From Gracilaria domingensis (lineage: Eukaryota > Rhodophyta > Florideophyceae > Gracilariales > Gracilariaceae): a DNA stretch of 48,102 bases. The position numbers and the translations under genes are program-made. The notes beneath the pieces are model-generated. The model worked only from the letters and a program-made list of their open reading frames with translations, was not told the origin of the DNA and did no database searches. The stretch is taken from the NCBI GenBank assembly GCA_022539475.1, contig VCMS01000342.1, forward strand, positions 106,802-154,903. Reading direction: 5' to 3'. Of the stretch, positions 10,097 through 20,983 are shown piece after piece (the first letter of the stretch is position 1; the number at the start of each line of letters is the position of its first letter).

Positions 10097-13000
10097 ATGT
10101 GGTCCGGCCATTTAGGTAAAATCAAGGCAGCTGAGCACCGTATCGAACTGGTGCCAGACGCGAAACCAATATGGCAACAACCCTACCGTTCAGGTCCAAA
10201 AGCCCGCGAGGTAGAGTTGGAAGAGGTAGAAAGGATGCTCCGGGAAGGTGTAATAGAACCTGCGCAATCGGAATGTGCTAGTCCAGTGGTGTTGGTTCAG
10301 AAAAGGGGAGATCCTAGAATGAGGTTTTGTATCGACTACAGGAAGTTGAACAATTTCACCATACGCGATTCGTACCCAATACCCAGGATGGACGAGTGCA
10401 TTGATTCCCTTGAGGATGCACGAATATTCACCACTTTGGACGCCAATTGCGGTTATGGGCAAATGCCGATAAGGGAGGAGGACCGATATAAAACGACTTT
10501 CACGTGCAATTCTGGTCTTTACCGTTTTACTCGGATGCCCTTTGGCCTTTGCAATGCACCCGCTACGTTCCAGCGAGCGCTAGATATCATCCTCTCGAAA
10601 GTCAAATGGAGAACCGCACTGGTATATTTGGATGATGTTATCATCTATTCCAGATCGGTGGAAGAACATTTCTTTCACGTACGTCAGGTTTTGAGATTGT
10701 TACAGACCGCAGAGGTAACGCTGAAGCTCCGCAAGTGCTTCTTTTTCGATACCAAAGTGGAATACCTGGGGCACACAATTAGCCCAGGTCGCCTTTCGGT
10801 AGCCAAGCGGAATCTGCGTGCCGTTCAGGAAGCGAAAGTGCCGCGCTCTCAGACAGAAGTGAGATCTTTTATTGGTTTTTGTAATGTCTACCGAAGGTTC
10901 ATCAAAGGATTTGCCACTATTGCGGCTCCGTTAAACAGGGAGCTTCTTAAAGTTCAACCCACGAGGTTTGAAAATCTCTCGGATGAAGAGATGGACGCGT
11001 TCGAAACGCTCAAACGAGGGCTTCTGAACCGACCAATATTGGCGCTACCCAAAGCTGGTTTCCGCTACACGCTAGATACTGACGCTTCGGACCCCCAAAT
11101 TGGTTGCTGCCTCATACAGAAGCAAGAGAACGCCGACAAACTAACTATTGGTTATTGGAGTCGAGCTCTTACCGAAACGGAGAAGAACTACACTGTAACC
11201 GAGAAGGAATATCTAGCAGTAGTGTGGAGCATACTGATGCTTCGTCCCTACCTATATGGTGAACGTTTTACCTTGCGGACTGATCATGATTCGCTCAGGT
11301 GGATACTCGGATTGTCAGATACTTCTGGTCGGTTGGCCAGGTGGAGGTTACGCTTATCTGAGATGGAGTTCGATGTAGAGTACCGTCCCGGTATAAAGCA
11401 CAAAGTCGCAGACGTTTTGTCGCGTCTTAGTACCGATGGGTTGGAAACCGAACCGGTGGAGAACGATATACCGTGCTTCACAATTTCTACTGACCCAGGT
11501 GGTAATTCGACCGATACGGTACAGGGAGTTTGGGAAATACCTGTTGAAGGTAAACTCTGGAATGACAATCTTTACCAACAGGTCATGACCCTTGAGGAAA
11601 TGGACGTCACGCCCATTCCCCGAGAGGTGCTCCTTCGAGAGCAAGCTAACGACCCGTATTGCAAGTCGCTGGCAGACCAATTTGGTAGGAAAGGATCGCA
11701 GTTTGAAGTCGACCGAAACGGTTATCTTGTGCGGAAATCAACCCTTGACGGTCTCCTCCAAAAGGTCGTACCGAAATCCTTGCGGCCTAGAGTCCTTTCT
11801 CTGACTCACTTTCCCAGGCTTGCTGGTCACCCAGGTAGTATAAGGACTTATTATACCCTGAGGAGGCAGTTCTACTGGCCACACATGGCACACGACGTGC
11901 TCTTCTTTGTGGCGCAGTGCGAGTCATGTTTGAGAACCCGTGGTGGTGTGCGCAAACATAGGAAGTACCTCAAGCTGTTTCCGGCTGCGGGTCCTATGGA
12001 GTTTGTCGCCATTGACCATCTAGGTCCACTACCAAGAACCTCAAGGGGGTACCAACACATTGTGGTTATCACCGATCGGTTCTCAAAACTAGCTCGAGCT
12101 ATACCTCTGAAGGACACGAAGAGTACCACTTTGGCTGTTGCGTTTCTCAACAATTGGATGTACCCATATGGTGCGCCACTCTACTTGCTGACCGATAATG
12201 GCTCGAACCACGCAGCGAAGTTTTTCGAAGCTGTTTGTAACCTTCTAGGTATCAAACACTACTTCACTACCGCCTACCACCCCCAAACCAATGGGCAAGT
12301 GGAAAGGTTTAACCAAACGTTGGTCTCGAGGTTGCGCCACTACACTGAGGAACATCCAACTGGTTGGGATGAGCTGGTTCAGCCGCTTACCTACTCCTAC
12401 AACCTACAGGTGCATCGCTCTACGCAGACAACACCGTTTGATCTGGTGCTGTCGCGTCACCCTCCGGGTATTGTTCTTCAAGGTGAACCCAGAGAGGAGG
12501 CACCAGCTGGTTCTTTAACTCCCGCTCAGGTGAAGAGGAATACCTTATTGAGGTTGAGGAAGGCCCTAAAGTATGCGCAGAGCAAGCTCACTGCTGCTCA
12601 ACGCCGCTACAAAGCAGACTACGACCGAAAGTTAAACCGTGTGGTGTCTGTGGAACCGGGACAGTACGTCTATTTAGACGTACCACCAAAAGGTTCGGAA
12701 CCGAGGCCTAGTGATGAGGCAGACGACGAAGAGATTGACCACGAGGTTACCTCTAAGCTACTACCGAAATCCACGGGTCCCTATAAGGTTCTCAAGTCTA
12801 CTGACCAAACGGTAACAATACTCCAAGATGGTCTGCACAATACTGTCTCCATTGACCGAGTATCGGTAGCGCCAGAGACGGTTCAACACCGTATTGGGGT
12901 AGGGGAACGCGCGCGTGATGCCCGAGCGGTTGAACTCCGAGTTAGACCAAATGGTGAAGAAAAACCTCTGGAGGTCGGCGAGGACGAAGGCGGAACCGAT

Positions 13001-13297
13001 CCTGACTACATTCCACCAGTGGAGGAGTTCAGTGACCATGAAGGTGATGCACCGGATGCTCCGACGGACTCCGCGACGAACGCGGGATACCAAGTAGTGG
13101 ACGCGCAGGAGTCCGATGAGTACCCTGTGGAAGCCATTGTAGGTCATGAACGTACACCAGAAGGTCTTAAGTACCGCGTACGGTGGTATGGGTGGGGACC
13201 TGCGGGTGATACTCCTGAACCTCCCTCACCTATCCCTAGGAACTTCGCCATTCGCTACTGGCGAAGGCGAGGAGAACCTTTACAGCTGGACGGTTGA
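10097..13297 (+). CDS. pol: Element 1 pol: RT, RNase H, integrase, chromodomain (intact)
   Basis: This is an open frame of 1066 codons. Reverse transcriptase covers about residues 40-240, with FCIDYRKLN, TLDANCGYGQ, MPFGLCNAPATFQ and the catalytic YLDD near residues 176-179. RNase H covers about 320-450, with Asp in LDTDASD, Glu in TVTEKEYLAVVW and Asp in LRTDHDSLRW. The integrase zinc domain has His-His in THFPRLAGHPG and Cys-Cys in CESC near 570-615. The integrase core has Asp in EFVAIDHLG (about 640), Asp in LLTDNGSN (about 697) and Glu in NGQVERFNQ (about 735). Every catalytic residue I looked for is present. The C-terminus (about 1008-1066) is a chromodomain (VEAIVGHERT, YRVRWYGWG), which in this group is thought to guide insertion to marked chromatin. 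The true polyprotein probably began upstream, because the RT N-terminus reads on in this frame past a TAA near 10030. The start given is simply the first Met. Confidence 0.92.
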   Translation: MWSGHLGKIKAAEHRIELVPDAKPIWQQPYRSGPKAREVELEEVERMLREGVIEPAQSECASPVVLVQKRGDPRMRFCIDYRKLNNFTIRDSYPIPRMDECIDSLEDARIFTTLDANCGYGQMPIREEDRYKTTFTCNSGLYRFTRMPFGLCNAPATFQRALDIILSKVKWRTALVYLDDVIIYSRSVEEHFFHVRQVLRLLQTAEVTLKLRKCFFFDTKVEYLGHTISPGRLSVAKRNLRAVQEAKVPRSQTEVRSFIGFCNVYRRFIKGFATIAAPLNRELLKVQPTRFENLSDEEMDAFETLKRGLLNRPILALPKAGFRYTLDTDASDPQIGCCLIQKQENADKLTIGYWSRALTETEKNYTVTEKEYLAVVWSILMLRPYLYGERFTLRTDHDSLRWILGLSDTSGRLARWRLRLSEMEFDVEYRPGIKHKVADVLSRLSTDGLETEPVENDIPCFTISTDPGGNSTDTVQGVWEIPVEGKLWNDNLYQQVMTLEEMDVTPIPREVLLREQANDPYCKSLADQFGRKGSQFEVDRNGYLVRKSTLDGLLQKVVPKSLRPRVLSLTHFPRLAGHPGSIRTYYTLRRQFYWPHMAHDVLFFVAQCESCLRTRGGVRKHRKYLKLFPAAGPMEFVAIDHLGPLPRTSRGYQHIVVITDRFSKLARAIPLKDTKSTTLAVAFLNNWMYPYGAPLYLLTDNGSNHAAKFFEAVCNLLGIKHYFTTAYHPQTNGQVERFNQTLVSRLRHYTEEHPTGWDELVQPLTYSYNLQVHRSTQTTPFDLVLSRHPPGIVLQGEPREEAPAGSLTPAQVKRNTLLRLRKALKYAQSKLTAAQRRYKADYDRKLNRVVSVEPGQYVYLDVPPKGSEPRPSDEADDEEIDHEVTSKLLPKSTGPYKVLKSTDQTVTILQDGLHNTVSIDRVSVAPETVQHRIGVGERARDARAVELRVRPNGEEKPLEVGEDEGGTDPDYIPPVEEFSDHEGDAPDAPTDSATNAGYQVVDAQESDEYPVEAIVGHERTPEGLKYRVRWYGWGPAGDTPEPPSPIPRNFAIRYWRRRGEPLQLDG

Positions 13298-13751
13298 CTT
13301 GTATAACCACAAGCGTTGACTCGCCAAACCACATAGGTTCACTCGTCCAAGGAAGGGGGAGACATAATCTCCCCCCGTTCTAGCTATTACTAACTACTCA
13401 CCAATTGGTAACTGAAGAGAACTAACCTAATGGAATGTTTACGAGAAGTCGAAGCCGCATGGGAAAGTACCTGTTGGTGCTCGAGGAACCTCAATGAAGA
13501 CGATACAACGATCAGTACCGGTGCGGTGGCGACGCTTAAATAAGAGCGCGGACGGCATGCGCCGCACGCGCCATGCGACGCACGCGCGCTGCACGCGCGC
13601 CGCTCTTCAAATACCAAATGGTGGAATCAAAAAGAAAATTTTTGCGTTTTTCAGATGGCAAGAGTGCACGCGCATCATGCTCCAGACGCTGCGCTAGTAA
13701 CCGATTTGGTATACACTATTTTGTGTGGCGTGCACGCGCACGCACGGTCAA

Positions 13752-13925
13752 AAAAGTCAAGTATTTTGACCGCGCGGCGGCGCCAAATCGGGCATTTTCA
13801 GCCCCTGAAACCGCCGCGTTTTCGAGATACAGACCAAAAGGTGTTTCGCCGTTTTTGATACCATTTGGTGGGGTAATTTCGGCGTCAAAGTTTTTGATTC
13901 GCCTTGCAAGTAACCTCTTAGTGTG
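13752..13925 (+). other. Conserved 3' noncoding block shared with element 3
   Basis: The stretch from AAGTATTTTGA through CAAATCGGGCATT and TGAAAC to TTTTTGATTCGCCTT aligns with the minus strand of 35690-35862 in element 3. Both lie after pol and after a CG-rich alternating tract. Conservation outside coding sequence between diverged elements suggests an RNA or DNA function. Confidence 0.6.
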
Positions 13926-15513
13926 AATGGCTAGCGCGCCTGCACTCAGCCCAAGAGGCGATGCGTCCTCCATGTAGTACACTGCTGGAAATCACGAGGA
14001 CACGCGCGCAGGCTGCAAGAACCAATATGGTACAGCGCAACGGCTCACAGTCGGCGCGCCGTGCTGCGTTTTGTGCCATGATAGCGTGGGACCAACTTGG
14101 TATTGCAGAGCACTTTCTTGGTGGCGTTCTGGACGGAACCGAATAGCAGACCTCCATGGATCTGAGTAACGTTTACCACTTGGCTTACTTTGATTCCTTC
14201 GAAGGTGTAAAAGTCTACTACCACCGTGGTACGCTGGTCAAAGGAAGGGGGGGAGAAGGTAACTCTCCTTCGTTTTCAATGACCACTTGGTGAAATCTAG
14301 ACACCTGGACAGTTCAAGACCGTACAGGTGACGACCTGAAAGGTTCTGGGCGTAGAAAGAGACACCAGAAAGGTTTCAAAGCTCGGAAAGGACTTACCAG
14401 TTGGTAAACAGACGAGAAGTGAAGGGAGGAGTACTTCGTCGCTCGACCGATATTACCAGGAGCTCTGAAGAGTAGGAAACTGTTATGGTAAGTACCGAAA
14501 AGGTTTGGAGACCAGATCTAATATACCATTAGGGTCTGAGAAGGAAATGAAAGGTACCAATTGGTGAAGAAGGACAATGGACCTTAAGGTATTATGAGAC
14601 CATTTTGCGAGTACCGAACGGTAGATTGGAGTGTCCCAAAGAGAGAAGAGTACCGAAAGGGTGCTAATGGGGAAAGTTCTGAGACCAACTGGTGAGAAGA
14701 AGTAAAGGGTTGGGAGGAAATCCAATTCCTTACCGATGTTTCCCGATGCAGTACAGAAGAGAAGCGGACTACCAGAAGGCTATGTTCGGATATACCAAAT
14801 GGTCATAGCGCGTACATAAGGACAGTTACACAGAGGACGGTTGAGTGAACCACAATGGCGAAAGCAGAGACCGCGAAGGTATTGGGAGAGGGTTAAAACC
14901 TTTTGGTTAGCAGTCTGGTGGGATGGATATGGACCGGATGGCACCCTTGGTCGGTGACTCTAGAAGACCAGACACGGTCATTGAAGACGCTTATGACCAC
15001 CAGCTCAGTACTTTAATGTAACCATTAGGTAATTCGACGTTGGGAACTGACCAAACTGGTACTGCGAGATAACCAAACTGGTTCGAAGGTGTACCAGATC
15101 GGACGAATGGGACCCGCGAGGCTCCAGAAGCGTTCAACTTCGAGGGCGCGGGTTTCGTTAAGCGCCATGTAGGTGAAATTGAAGAACGGTTCGGTAAGAA
15201 AGAGTGAAATCTCCACATGGTGAGTGGGAGAAATGGACACCATCATGGTTGGAACTGAACTTAACCAATTGGCATATCTCAGACCGCAACGGTATTATGA
15301 AAGAAGCGGTTCGAAGAATGGGGAGAGATATGACATACCTTGAAGGAGACCTTTTCGGTGAATTTAGACGATTTTTACTTCTATACCAGATGGACGCAAC
15401 GCAACATTATGCTTAATACCAATTGTTTTTTCTGTTCTAATGAAGAAGAGAACCACATGGTCCATAGGGACCCATAATGGGGATTCAAAGGAGCCACGGG
15501 GCGTGTCTCATAG

Positions 15514-15529
15514 TAGGAAGGGGGTCTCT
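15514..15529 (+). other. Polypurine tract of element 1
   Basis: AGGAAGGGGG ends just before TCTCTCGTAC, the start of the 3' LTR. This is the usual position and composition of the plus-strand primer. Confidence 0.7.
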
Positions 15530-16040
15530 CGTACAATTAATAATACCTAATGGTTTTTCTACAACGGGAACCATGTGGAGGTTGTTGAGTCTCTACAGAT
15601 CTACCACTTGGGTGTTGACGGTTTTGGGGACATTCTTCTAACTAGCTATTAATTTAGGTAATTTATTTAATTATGTAGATATTTTAGAGACGCACGTGGT
15701 GCACCAGACAATAGGTCTGACACGTGTCCGAGATTGCGTTGACCCGGCAGCCATACTTAGGCGCTGCAGAGGTCCGCCTCTTCTGCAGATTGTAAAGTAA
15801 GCACCAACTTGGTAAACTTCTTGCCTTTTTCGTTAAGAACTATCACCGCTAAGGTCCTGTACGTACGCTTGCGCTCTTGATTTCTGTTTCCGATACAGCC
15901 GGAGCTAGCAATCCTACCTACTGTACCACTTGGTATTCAGGTGCTCATCTACCGTCGTGGTTTGTCTTTTACTTCGTACCTTATAGGTTGAGCCCTTGCT
16001 GGCTCCCCACAACCGACGAACACCGCCCATTGCTATACGA
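15530..16040 (+). repeat. Element 1 3' LTR
   Basis: Direct repeat of 6113-6622 with the same ends, CGTACAATTAAT and GCTATACGA. It keeps an exact ACCACTTGGT at 15925, where the 5' LTR reads ATTACTTGGT, two C-to-T changes. Confidence 0.85.
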
Positions 16041-16705
16041 CAGCTCGTCTTTCCTATCTTGTTGCGTCGCGCTCCGCAGCGCGGCGTGCGGGGCGTCGTG
16101 CAATAGAAGCGCGGCGTGCAACGAACCGCGCGTCAGCAGCGCGGCGTTAGGCACGTCATGCCGGTCGTTGAAGCCGTAGTTGAGGAAGAAGGAAGAGTTG
16201 CTATTGGGGCCAAACGTGTTGTAACGGGCGCACCGTCACGGTCATTAGTGCGTCCTACTCACCCTCCGTGCCCCTCTCGTCGTCCGTGGCGTCGTCGTGC
16301 GAGTCGAGTGGATGGTGCGAATGGTCTACACCGGCGGTTCTTACTCGTTCGATCTCGACGTGGACGTGCTCGCGCGGGACCCCGCCATGGTTGAACTTGT
16401 CCGCCACGGCCATCAGACAGATAGTCAACGTGCCGCTCAGGACGAACGAGCGTGCGGTCACCACCGCGAGCTTACACGCCATATAGGTCAGCTGCTACTT
16501 CAGGCTCAACGAGGGCGACGCCTGCGCTGGCGCGCGGGACGTCGTGCCAGCGCAGGCGTGGCTGACGCGCGGTGCAGGCGGCGCGGCCGCACGCATGGCA
16601 CCACGTCTATGACGTAGCGATATTACAATGCTTGCAGTCAGCGCAAGCCAGAACAGCGCATTCAATCTCTGCAGCATGCACTCTCAGAACAACGAGAGTA
16701 AGCAT
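16041..16705. other. GC-rich stretch, no assigned gene
   Basis: It holds repeated GCGCGGCGTGC/GCGCGGCGTTAG pieces at 16078-16150. A minus-strand frame at 16255-16482 (75 codons, MACKLAVVTARSFVLSG...) begins like a signal or membrane segment and ends in a His/Asp-rich tail. It could be a first exon but has no recognisable domain. Overlapping plus-strand frames are Arg-rich and look like shadows. Confidence 0.3.
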
Positions 16706-17335
16706 TCAACTTTTCTTCCCGTATTGACTATCAAGATGATCCACAATGGCCAGCGCTGCAGCAATAGCTCGTACAGGAGTTTTAATTTCTTCGCTTCTGC
16801 GTTGTAAACCTCCCACAGCATCAGAGTTGGGATTTCTGCTATCAATATCCTTATTTCGTCTCCTGCGCTTCGTCTTCCTCCTTTCTATGCACGACTTCTT
16901 CCGCTTGTGATCGAGCGCCCTCAGTGCTTTGTTCAGGTTCCGAATCTCTGCAGTACTTGCCTGCGTGGCCGCCAAGGATAAGTCAGGAACTTTTGGAGCC
17001 ACTGGGAAGCCATTCTCAGGCCTATTTGGGTACCGTCTATCGCTGATCTGCTTGAGCCCCTCTTGTAGGTACTGACTGACGCTTTGAACAGCGACGTCCC
17101 CATATGTCTCGGCAACTCTATGCATCTGATCGTAGAGAGCCTTTCCGTTGGAATATTGGACGTAGGATGATACTTCTTTCTTTCTCTCAATGGCATATTC
17201 ATGAAGGTTCTTTGTACCCGTGGGAAGCGTTTGAGTGTGTATGCGATCTTGATGACCATCTATGTGCTCATAACATTTGTTTCCCAAGCAACGGAGCTCT
17301 GTTTCATTATTTCGCAGCTTCATGACGTTCTGCAA
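16706..17335 (-). CDS. Hypothetical basic protein, possible C-terminal piece of the MULE ORF
   Basis: This frame of 209 codons has no known domain. It carries a helical segment (SSYVQYSNGKALYDQMHRV), another (QSVSQYLQEGLKQIS) and a strong bipartite basic run, HKRKKSCIERRKTKRRRRNK, that looks like a nuclear localisation signal. The track start is not an ATG. It lies downstream of the minus-strand MULE transposase and may be its C-terminal region in a shifted frame or a second exon; the 230 bases between them contain stops. FAR1/MULE transposases often end in a long variable tail, which fits but does not prove the link. Confidence 0.35.
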   Translation of the reverse strand: MQNVMKLRNNETELRCLGNKCYEHIDGHQDRIHTQTLPTGTKNLHEYAIERKKEVSSYVQYSNGKALYDQMHRVAETYGDVAVQSVSQYLQEGLKQISDRRYPNRPENGFPVAPKVPDLSLAATQASTAEIRNLNKALRALDHKRKKSCIERRKTKRRRRNKDIDSRNPNSDAVGGLQRRSEEIKTPVRAIAAALAIVDHLDSQYGKKS

Positions 17336-17569
17336 GGTTCAACAAGCAGAATTTCGGTTTCAATAGGGGTGCTGGAGATGGTAGATGTTGAATGCGAGCG
17401 GTAGAGCTTCTAGAATGTCTGGCTTCCAGTCTTTCACGTCATTGAGAACGATATATATACGAGCCATATGTGTGCATGGAATTCCCTACGTTGTTATATT
17501 TCGACAGCTACATCTTCCTGTTACCTTAGGGATGGGATGATTTTGTTTGTAGAGGTAGATGTTATACTG

Positions 17570-20323
17570 TCAAGTAAGCTGACTGCCTTGGCTTTCGATT
17601 GATACAGAGCGTTCGAGGGAGAAGACGACAATAGGATCTTCGGAAGATATTTCTAGATCCTCGATGTCAATTTCATAATTGAAAGGTACGTCCCGTGCTG
17701 GTAAAACGAGTGCATCGACGACCTTGTAATTGGCGGAGAAACGAACAGCTCTTTGAAGAAACATTGTGATGCTGTGCTAGGTAAAATTAAGGGTTAGAAT
17801 GGTGGCAGCTTCTTCGCTCATCGGGAGCCCAGAGGTAAGCAGTCGGTTTCGCAATACTGTGTGTCGTATGGATGCTTTGTTTACGCGTTCACGTTTTAAC
17901 CGCTCCGTTAACGAAGCTATACAGGAAGGTACTTCTGAGAAAGAGACATCATTTCTGAGGACGTACTGCCGATATCTTGAATTGGATGCCTCACAATATC
18001 CTGTGCCCTGAAAGAAAAACCTATACGGAAGGTTCAGGTCCTTGTAGCACCGTATCAACATTGACGTGTTTTCTCGATATAGGAACCTGTACCATTGCGG
18101 TAGTCGGTCCTTAAACCGGTAAATGTATGCCTGCTCGAACCGTGTTCTTCGTTCTTCAAACTTATCAACGGTTGAACTTCTGCGCATTAAATGCAGCCCC
18201 TCTCCCATGTCAGCTCTCAGATCAACCCTCCCTATGGATATACATCACCTCTCTACGTTCTGGCCTTGGTTTTGATTCAGGTGCCAATCATCCAAGAAGA
18301 TGGTAGATAACGGGAATACATCCCTGATAGCGCCTACCAGAGCAAGTCACTGATCTATAGTGAACGATGACGGCGAGATATGCACGCAGTTCTTGAACTT
18401 CTGTATTACCCAAACAAAACCCTGCATAGTTTAATCTCCAATATATCCCATGAAAAGAGTAGTAAGGTTTCCGTCATTGTCCCTCCCATTGACAGTAATG
18501 AGAGGAAGAATAAAACGGTTTGCGATAGATTTACAGTCCACCGCTACGCCAGGTACGATGTCAAAACGCTCGTAACCTACTCCCCAGTCCTCTAGACACC
18601 AGGCAATGTATTGCAAACCATTTGTATTGTCCGTACGACAGTAAATTTTGTGCTTGGGATTCTCAGTCTGCATCTTCCAGAGGTTCTGGTATAGCCTGAG
18701 GCATTCATTCTGCTTTGGATAATGAGAGTCCAGAATGTATTTCAATCGCCGTCGAAACAAATCTCTGTCAAACATAACCCCATATTTGTCCTCCATGAGC
18801 TTGAGGACCACATTGTATTGCAAATGGAGGTTACTCCGTAAATGCATCTCCTCATGTTCTATCGCTGGGGAGAGCTTTCGCTTCAACGTAGAGGATTGCG
18901 GAGAATGATTATGGTAAGCTCGAGAAAAGTCTGGCGACAACAAATACTGACGAATGCCACATTCCGCCACTCGAATTCTTCGGACTTTGAAGCTATACTG
19001 GCATCTGACATTCGTGTCTTCCTTGAGAGAGCAGCGCAGATACCCACGTACAAGAACCCTTGTACCTCCTTCCTCAGGCTTATACTTTGAGTCTCGGATA
19101 CTTAACTTATATCCGAAGAGATTCGCGATATACTGCAAGTGTTGCAGGATCTCTTGCTCCTCTGTGACTTCCATTTGTTCTAGATATGCAACAAATCCCC
19201 TCCGCACACATTCCTCTACCGGAAGCTCTTCATTTGAATCGGTGCTGGGGCTCTCCTCAGGCTCCATATTTTCGGCTGTTGCTCCTTGACACTGTTCAGA
19301 GTTAGAGAATGAGGCACTCTTCTTCTTCGTCTCGTTCTCAACGCTTCTGCGCTGCTGTACATTTGGAGTTATATCGATCACTGAACTGTCATCGGAGGCA
19401 TTAAGATCCTGTTCTGATTTCTGTTTAGGCGCCACAACAACGGCAGGGTCAGATCCTCTACGTTCGCCATGACCTGCAGTGAGGACCTTATCGGGTTGCA
19501 CAGATCCTCCTGCGTCAAGGGTGATCTCTAACTCACCATCCTTTCTACTAGACCAATCGGTTTGTAGCCAACTGAGGGTCCGTGTAAAGCGACTTGGAAT
19601 CCGTTCCCTAAAATCCTCACTATCTGAACCCGCAATTCTTTCAACATCAACGTCCTGCGCTTTGCATTGCATCTTTGCATGTGTTACCTTTGCTTCTCCG
19701 TCATCTTTCGACGTCTGGGGTTTGTTACTGTCCTCCATTTTGTCCACAACAGGCATGAAAGTTACGAATGGTATGCTCAAGGTTGATGGTGGGTTTTTCT
19801 TTAAAGCAGCCCGTAGAGCCTCTATTCGCTTCTGCTTCCTACCCCGAGAATTGGGAGGAAGACGTTCATGATTGTTAACATCTACACCAGACAAAACCCA
19901 GGCTTTCTGGTTTCTAAGCGCCTTAGCCATAAACGCCGCTTTGCAGCTACAACCAGGTGCTTCTTTCTTGTGGCGAAGACATCGTAGTATTACGTTCATC
20001 CCATATCGTCACGAGCGTGTTACTAGTTTGCAGAACTGCACCATATATTCATATCCATCCAATTCGCATGCGTCGTAAACATAACATGGAAGATAAAGCA
20101 CTTCCCAATGAGTCGGAGCGCTCGCCCTTACGTCATCATTATGTAATACAGGATCTTCTCTCCTATTCTGTCCAGTAGAAACTTCTTCTTTGATATTCTT
20201 CTGCCGTTCTTTCGAACTTATCGCAGGTGGAGGATTCTCTCCTTTTGATCCCGAGAACACTGCAGTCGGAGAATCCTCACTTTTCTTCGAGGTTGATCCG
20301 CAGGGAGGGTCTTCAGGCTTCAC
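17570..20323 (-). pseudogene. MULE (Mutator-like, FAR1/FHY3-type) transposase, five in-frame stops
   Basis: One frame holds register for about 918 codons, broken by TGA 20009, TAA 18431, TGA 18347, TGA 18245 and TAG 17777. At the N-terminus, a GYEY...VILRCLRHK...GCSCKAAF arrangement resembles the WRKY/GCM1-like zinc-binding domain of these proteins. A long acidic Ser/Lys-rich linker follows. A second zinc-type module (SIRDSKYKPEEGGTRVLVRG ... YLRCSL) lies near 19040-19130. The catalytic region starts at GVAVDCKSIANRFILPLITV (first Asp) and continues across two stops into LVGAIRDVFPLSTIFLDDWH, the second Asp and the conserved D/C-x-W-H signature of MULE transposases. The third acidic residue was not placed. 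Upstream at 20343-20560 a Pro/Ser-rich frame may be a further shifted N-terminal piece. No long terminal inverted repeats were seen. Confidence 0.65.
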
Positions 20324-20983
20324 AGTGTCGGAGAGACCCCCGCTAATGTCTTCGAACCAGGTACAGAGGGAGGATTATCTGTGTCTGCAGACCTCGAAGC
20401 ACATACAGACGGAAGATTATCTTCTCTGGGTGCGCTATTAGTGGGTGCACCAACACTGGGTGCACCATCAGTGTGATTATATGTAGATGGTTCCTGACGC
20501 TCTCTAAGCTTCTGATGTTGCTCCGGAGACTTCTTGTGGCGAATGTCGCTTCTTCTCCCAAAAAAGCGTTAACGGATCGGATTGGTGCTCCTAACTACGG
20601 CAGAGACAAGTTTAAAGCTATTTGCAATATCTTGGAGGTTGTGGAACCAGTTCGTGGCTATATCTAGGCTACTGTGGAAGAAACAATCTTGGCATGAAAC
20701 AGACAAGAATGACTCCCAATTCAAAATCATGAATTTCTAAAGCGCAACTATGAGAACGTTTGTCTTGCTAGATAGAAAACTAGTGACTTTCTTGTCCTCC
20801 TCAAGTACGTAAAGAAAAGCACATTGCTCGCGAAAAAAGGCCAAAATTGTTGCAATGACACCACTCCATGGTGACGAAGTTGATGAACAAAACTCTAACT
20901 TGAGCAATTCTAACAACAATGAATCCGCCGAGGCAGTAACAATAAATCCTGGGAGGAGAATACTTTGCGAACGAAAAAGAGGC

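Larger units (their letters stand above)
13298..15529 (+). other. Element 1 long 3' noncoding region rich in ACCA-N2-TGGT palindromes
   Basis: No gene is present. Nine exact ACCANNTGGT copies occur, at 13400, 13613, 13860, 14282, 14396, 14556, 14684, 14794 and 15452. There are also many near copies with a 3-base spacer or one mismatch. An 8-base specified motif would be expected about 0.03 times in this length. Alternating purine-pyrimidine CG/CA tracts lie at 13548-13605 and 13727-13747. Confidence 0.7.
6113..16040 (+). mobile_element. Element 1: full-length Ty3/gypsy chromodomain LTR retrotransposon
   Basis: The element is bounded by two direct LTRs (6113-6622 and 15530-16040). In order it contains a primer-binding-site-like sequence, gag with a CCHC knuckle, protease, RT, RNase H, integrase and chromodomain, then 2.2 kb of noncoding DNA, a purine tract and the 3' LTR. 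The order RT-RH-INT and the C-terminal chromodomain place it in the Ty3/gypsy chromovirus-like group. Gag and protease are broken while the large pol ORF is open. The LTRs differ at several percent of sites by eye, so the insertion is not recent. No target-site duplication is visible (flanks ...CTTTT and CAGCT...). Confidence 0.9.

Noticed and set aside
15530..16040. Target-site duplication of element 1
   Set aside because: The flanking five bases (CTTTT and CAGCT) do not match, and shifting the LTR ends by a few bases does not help.
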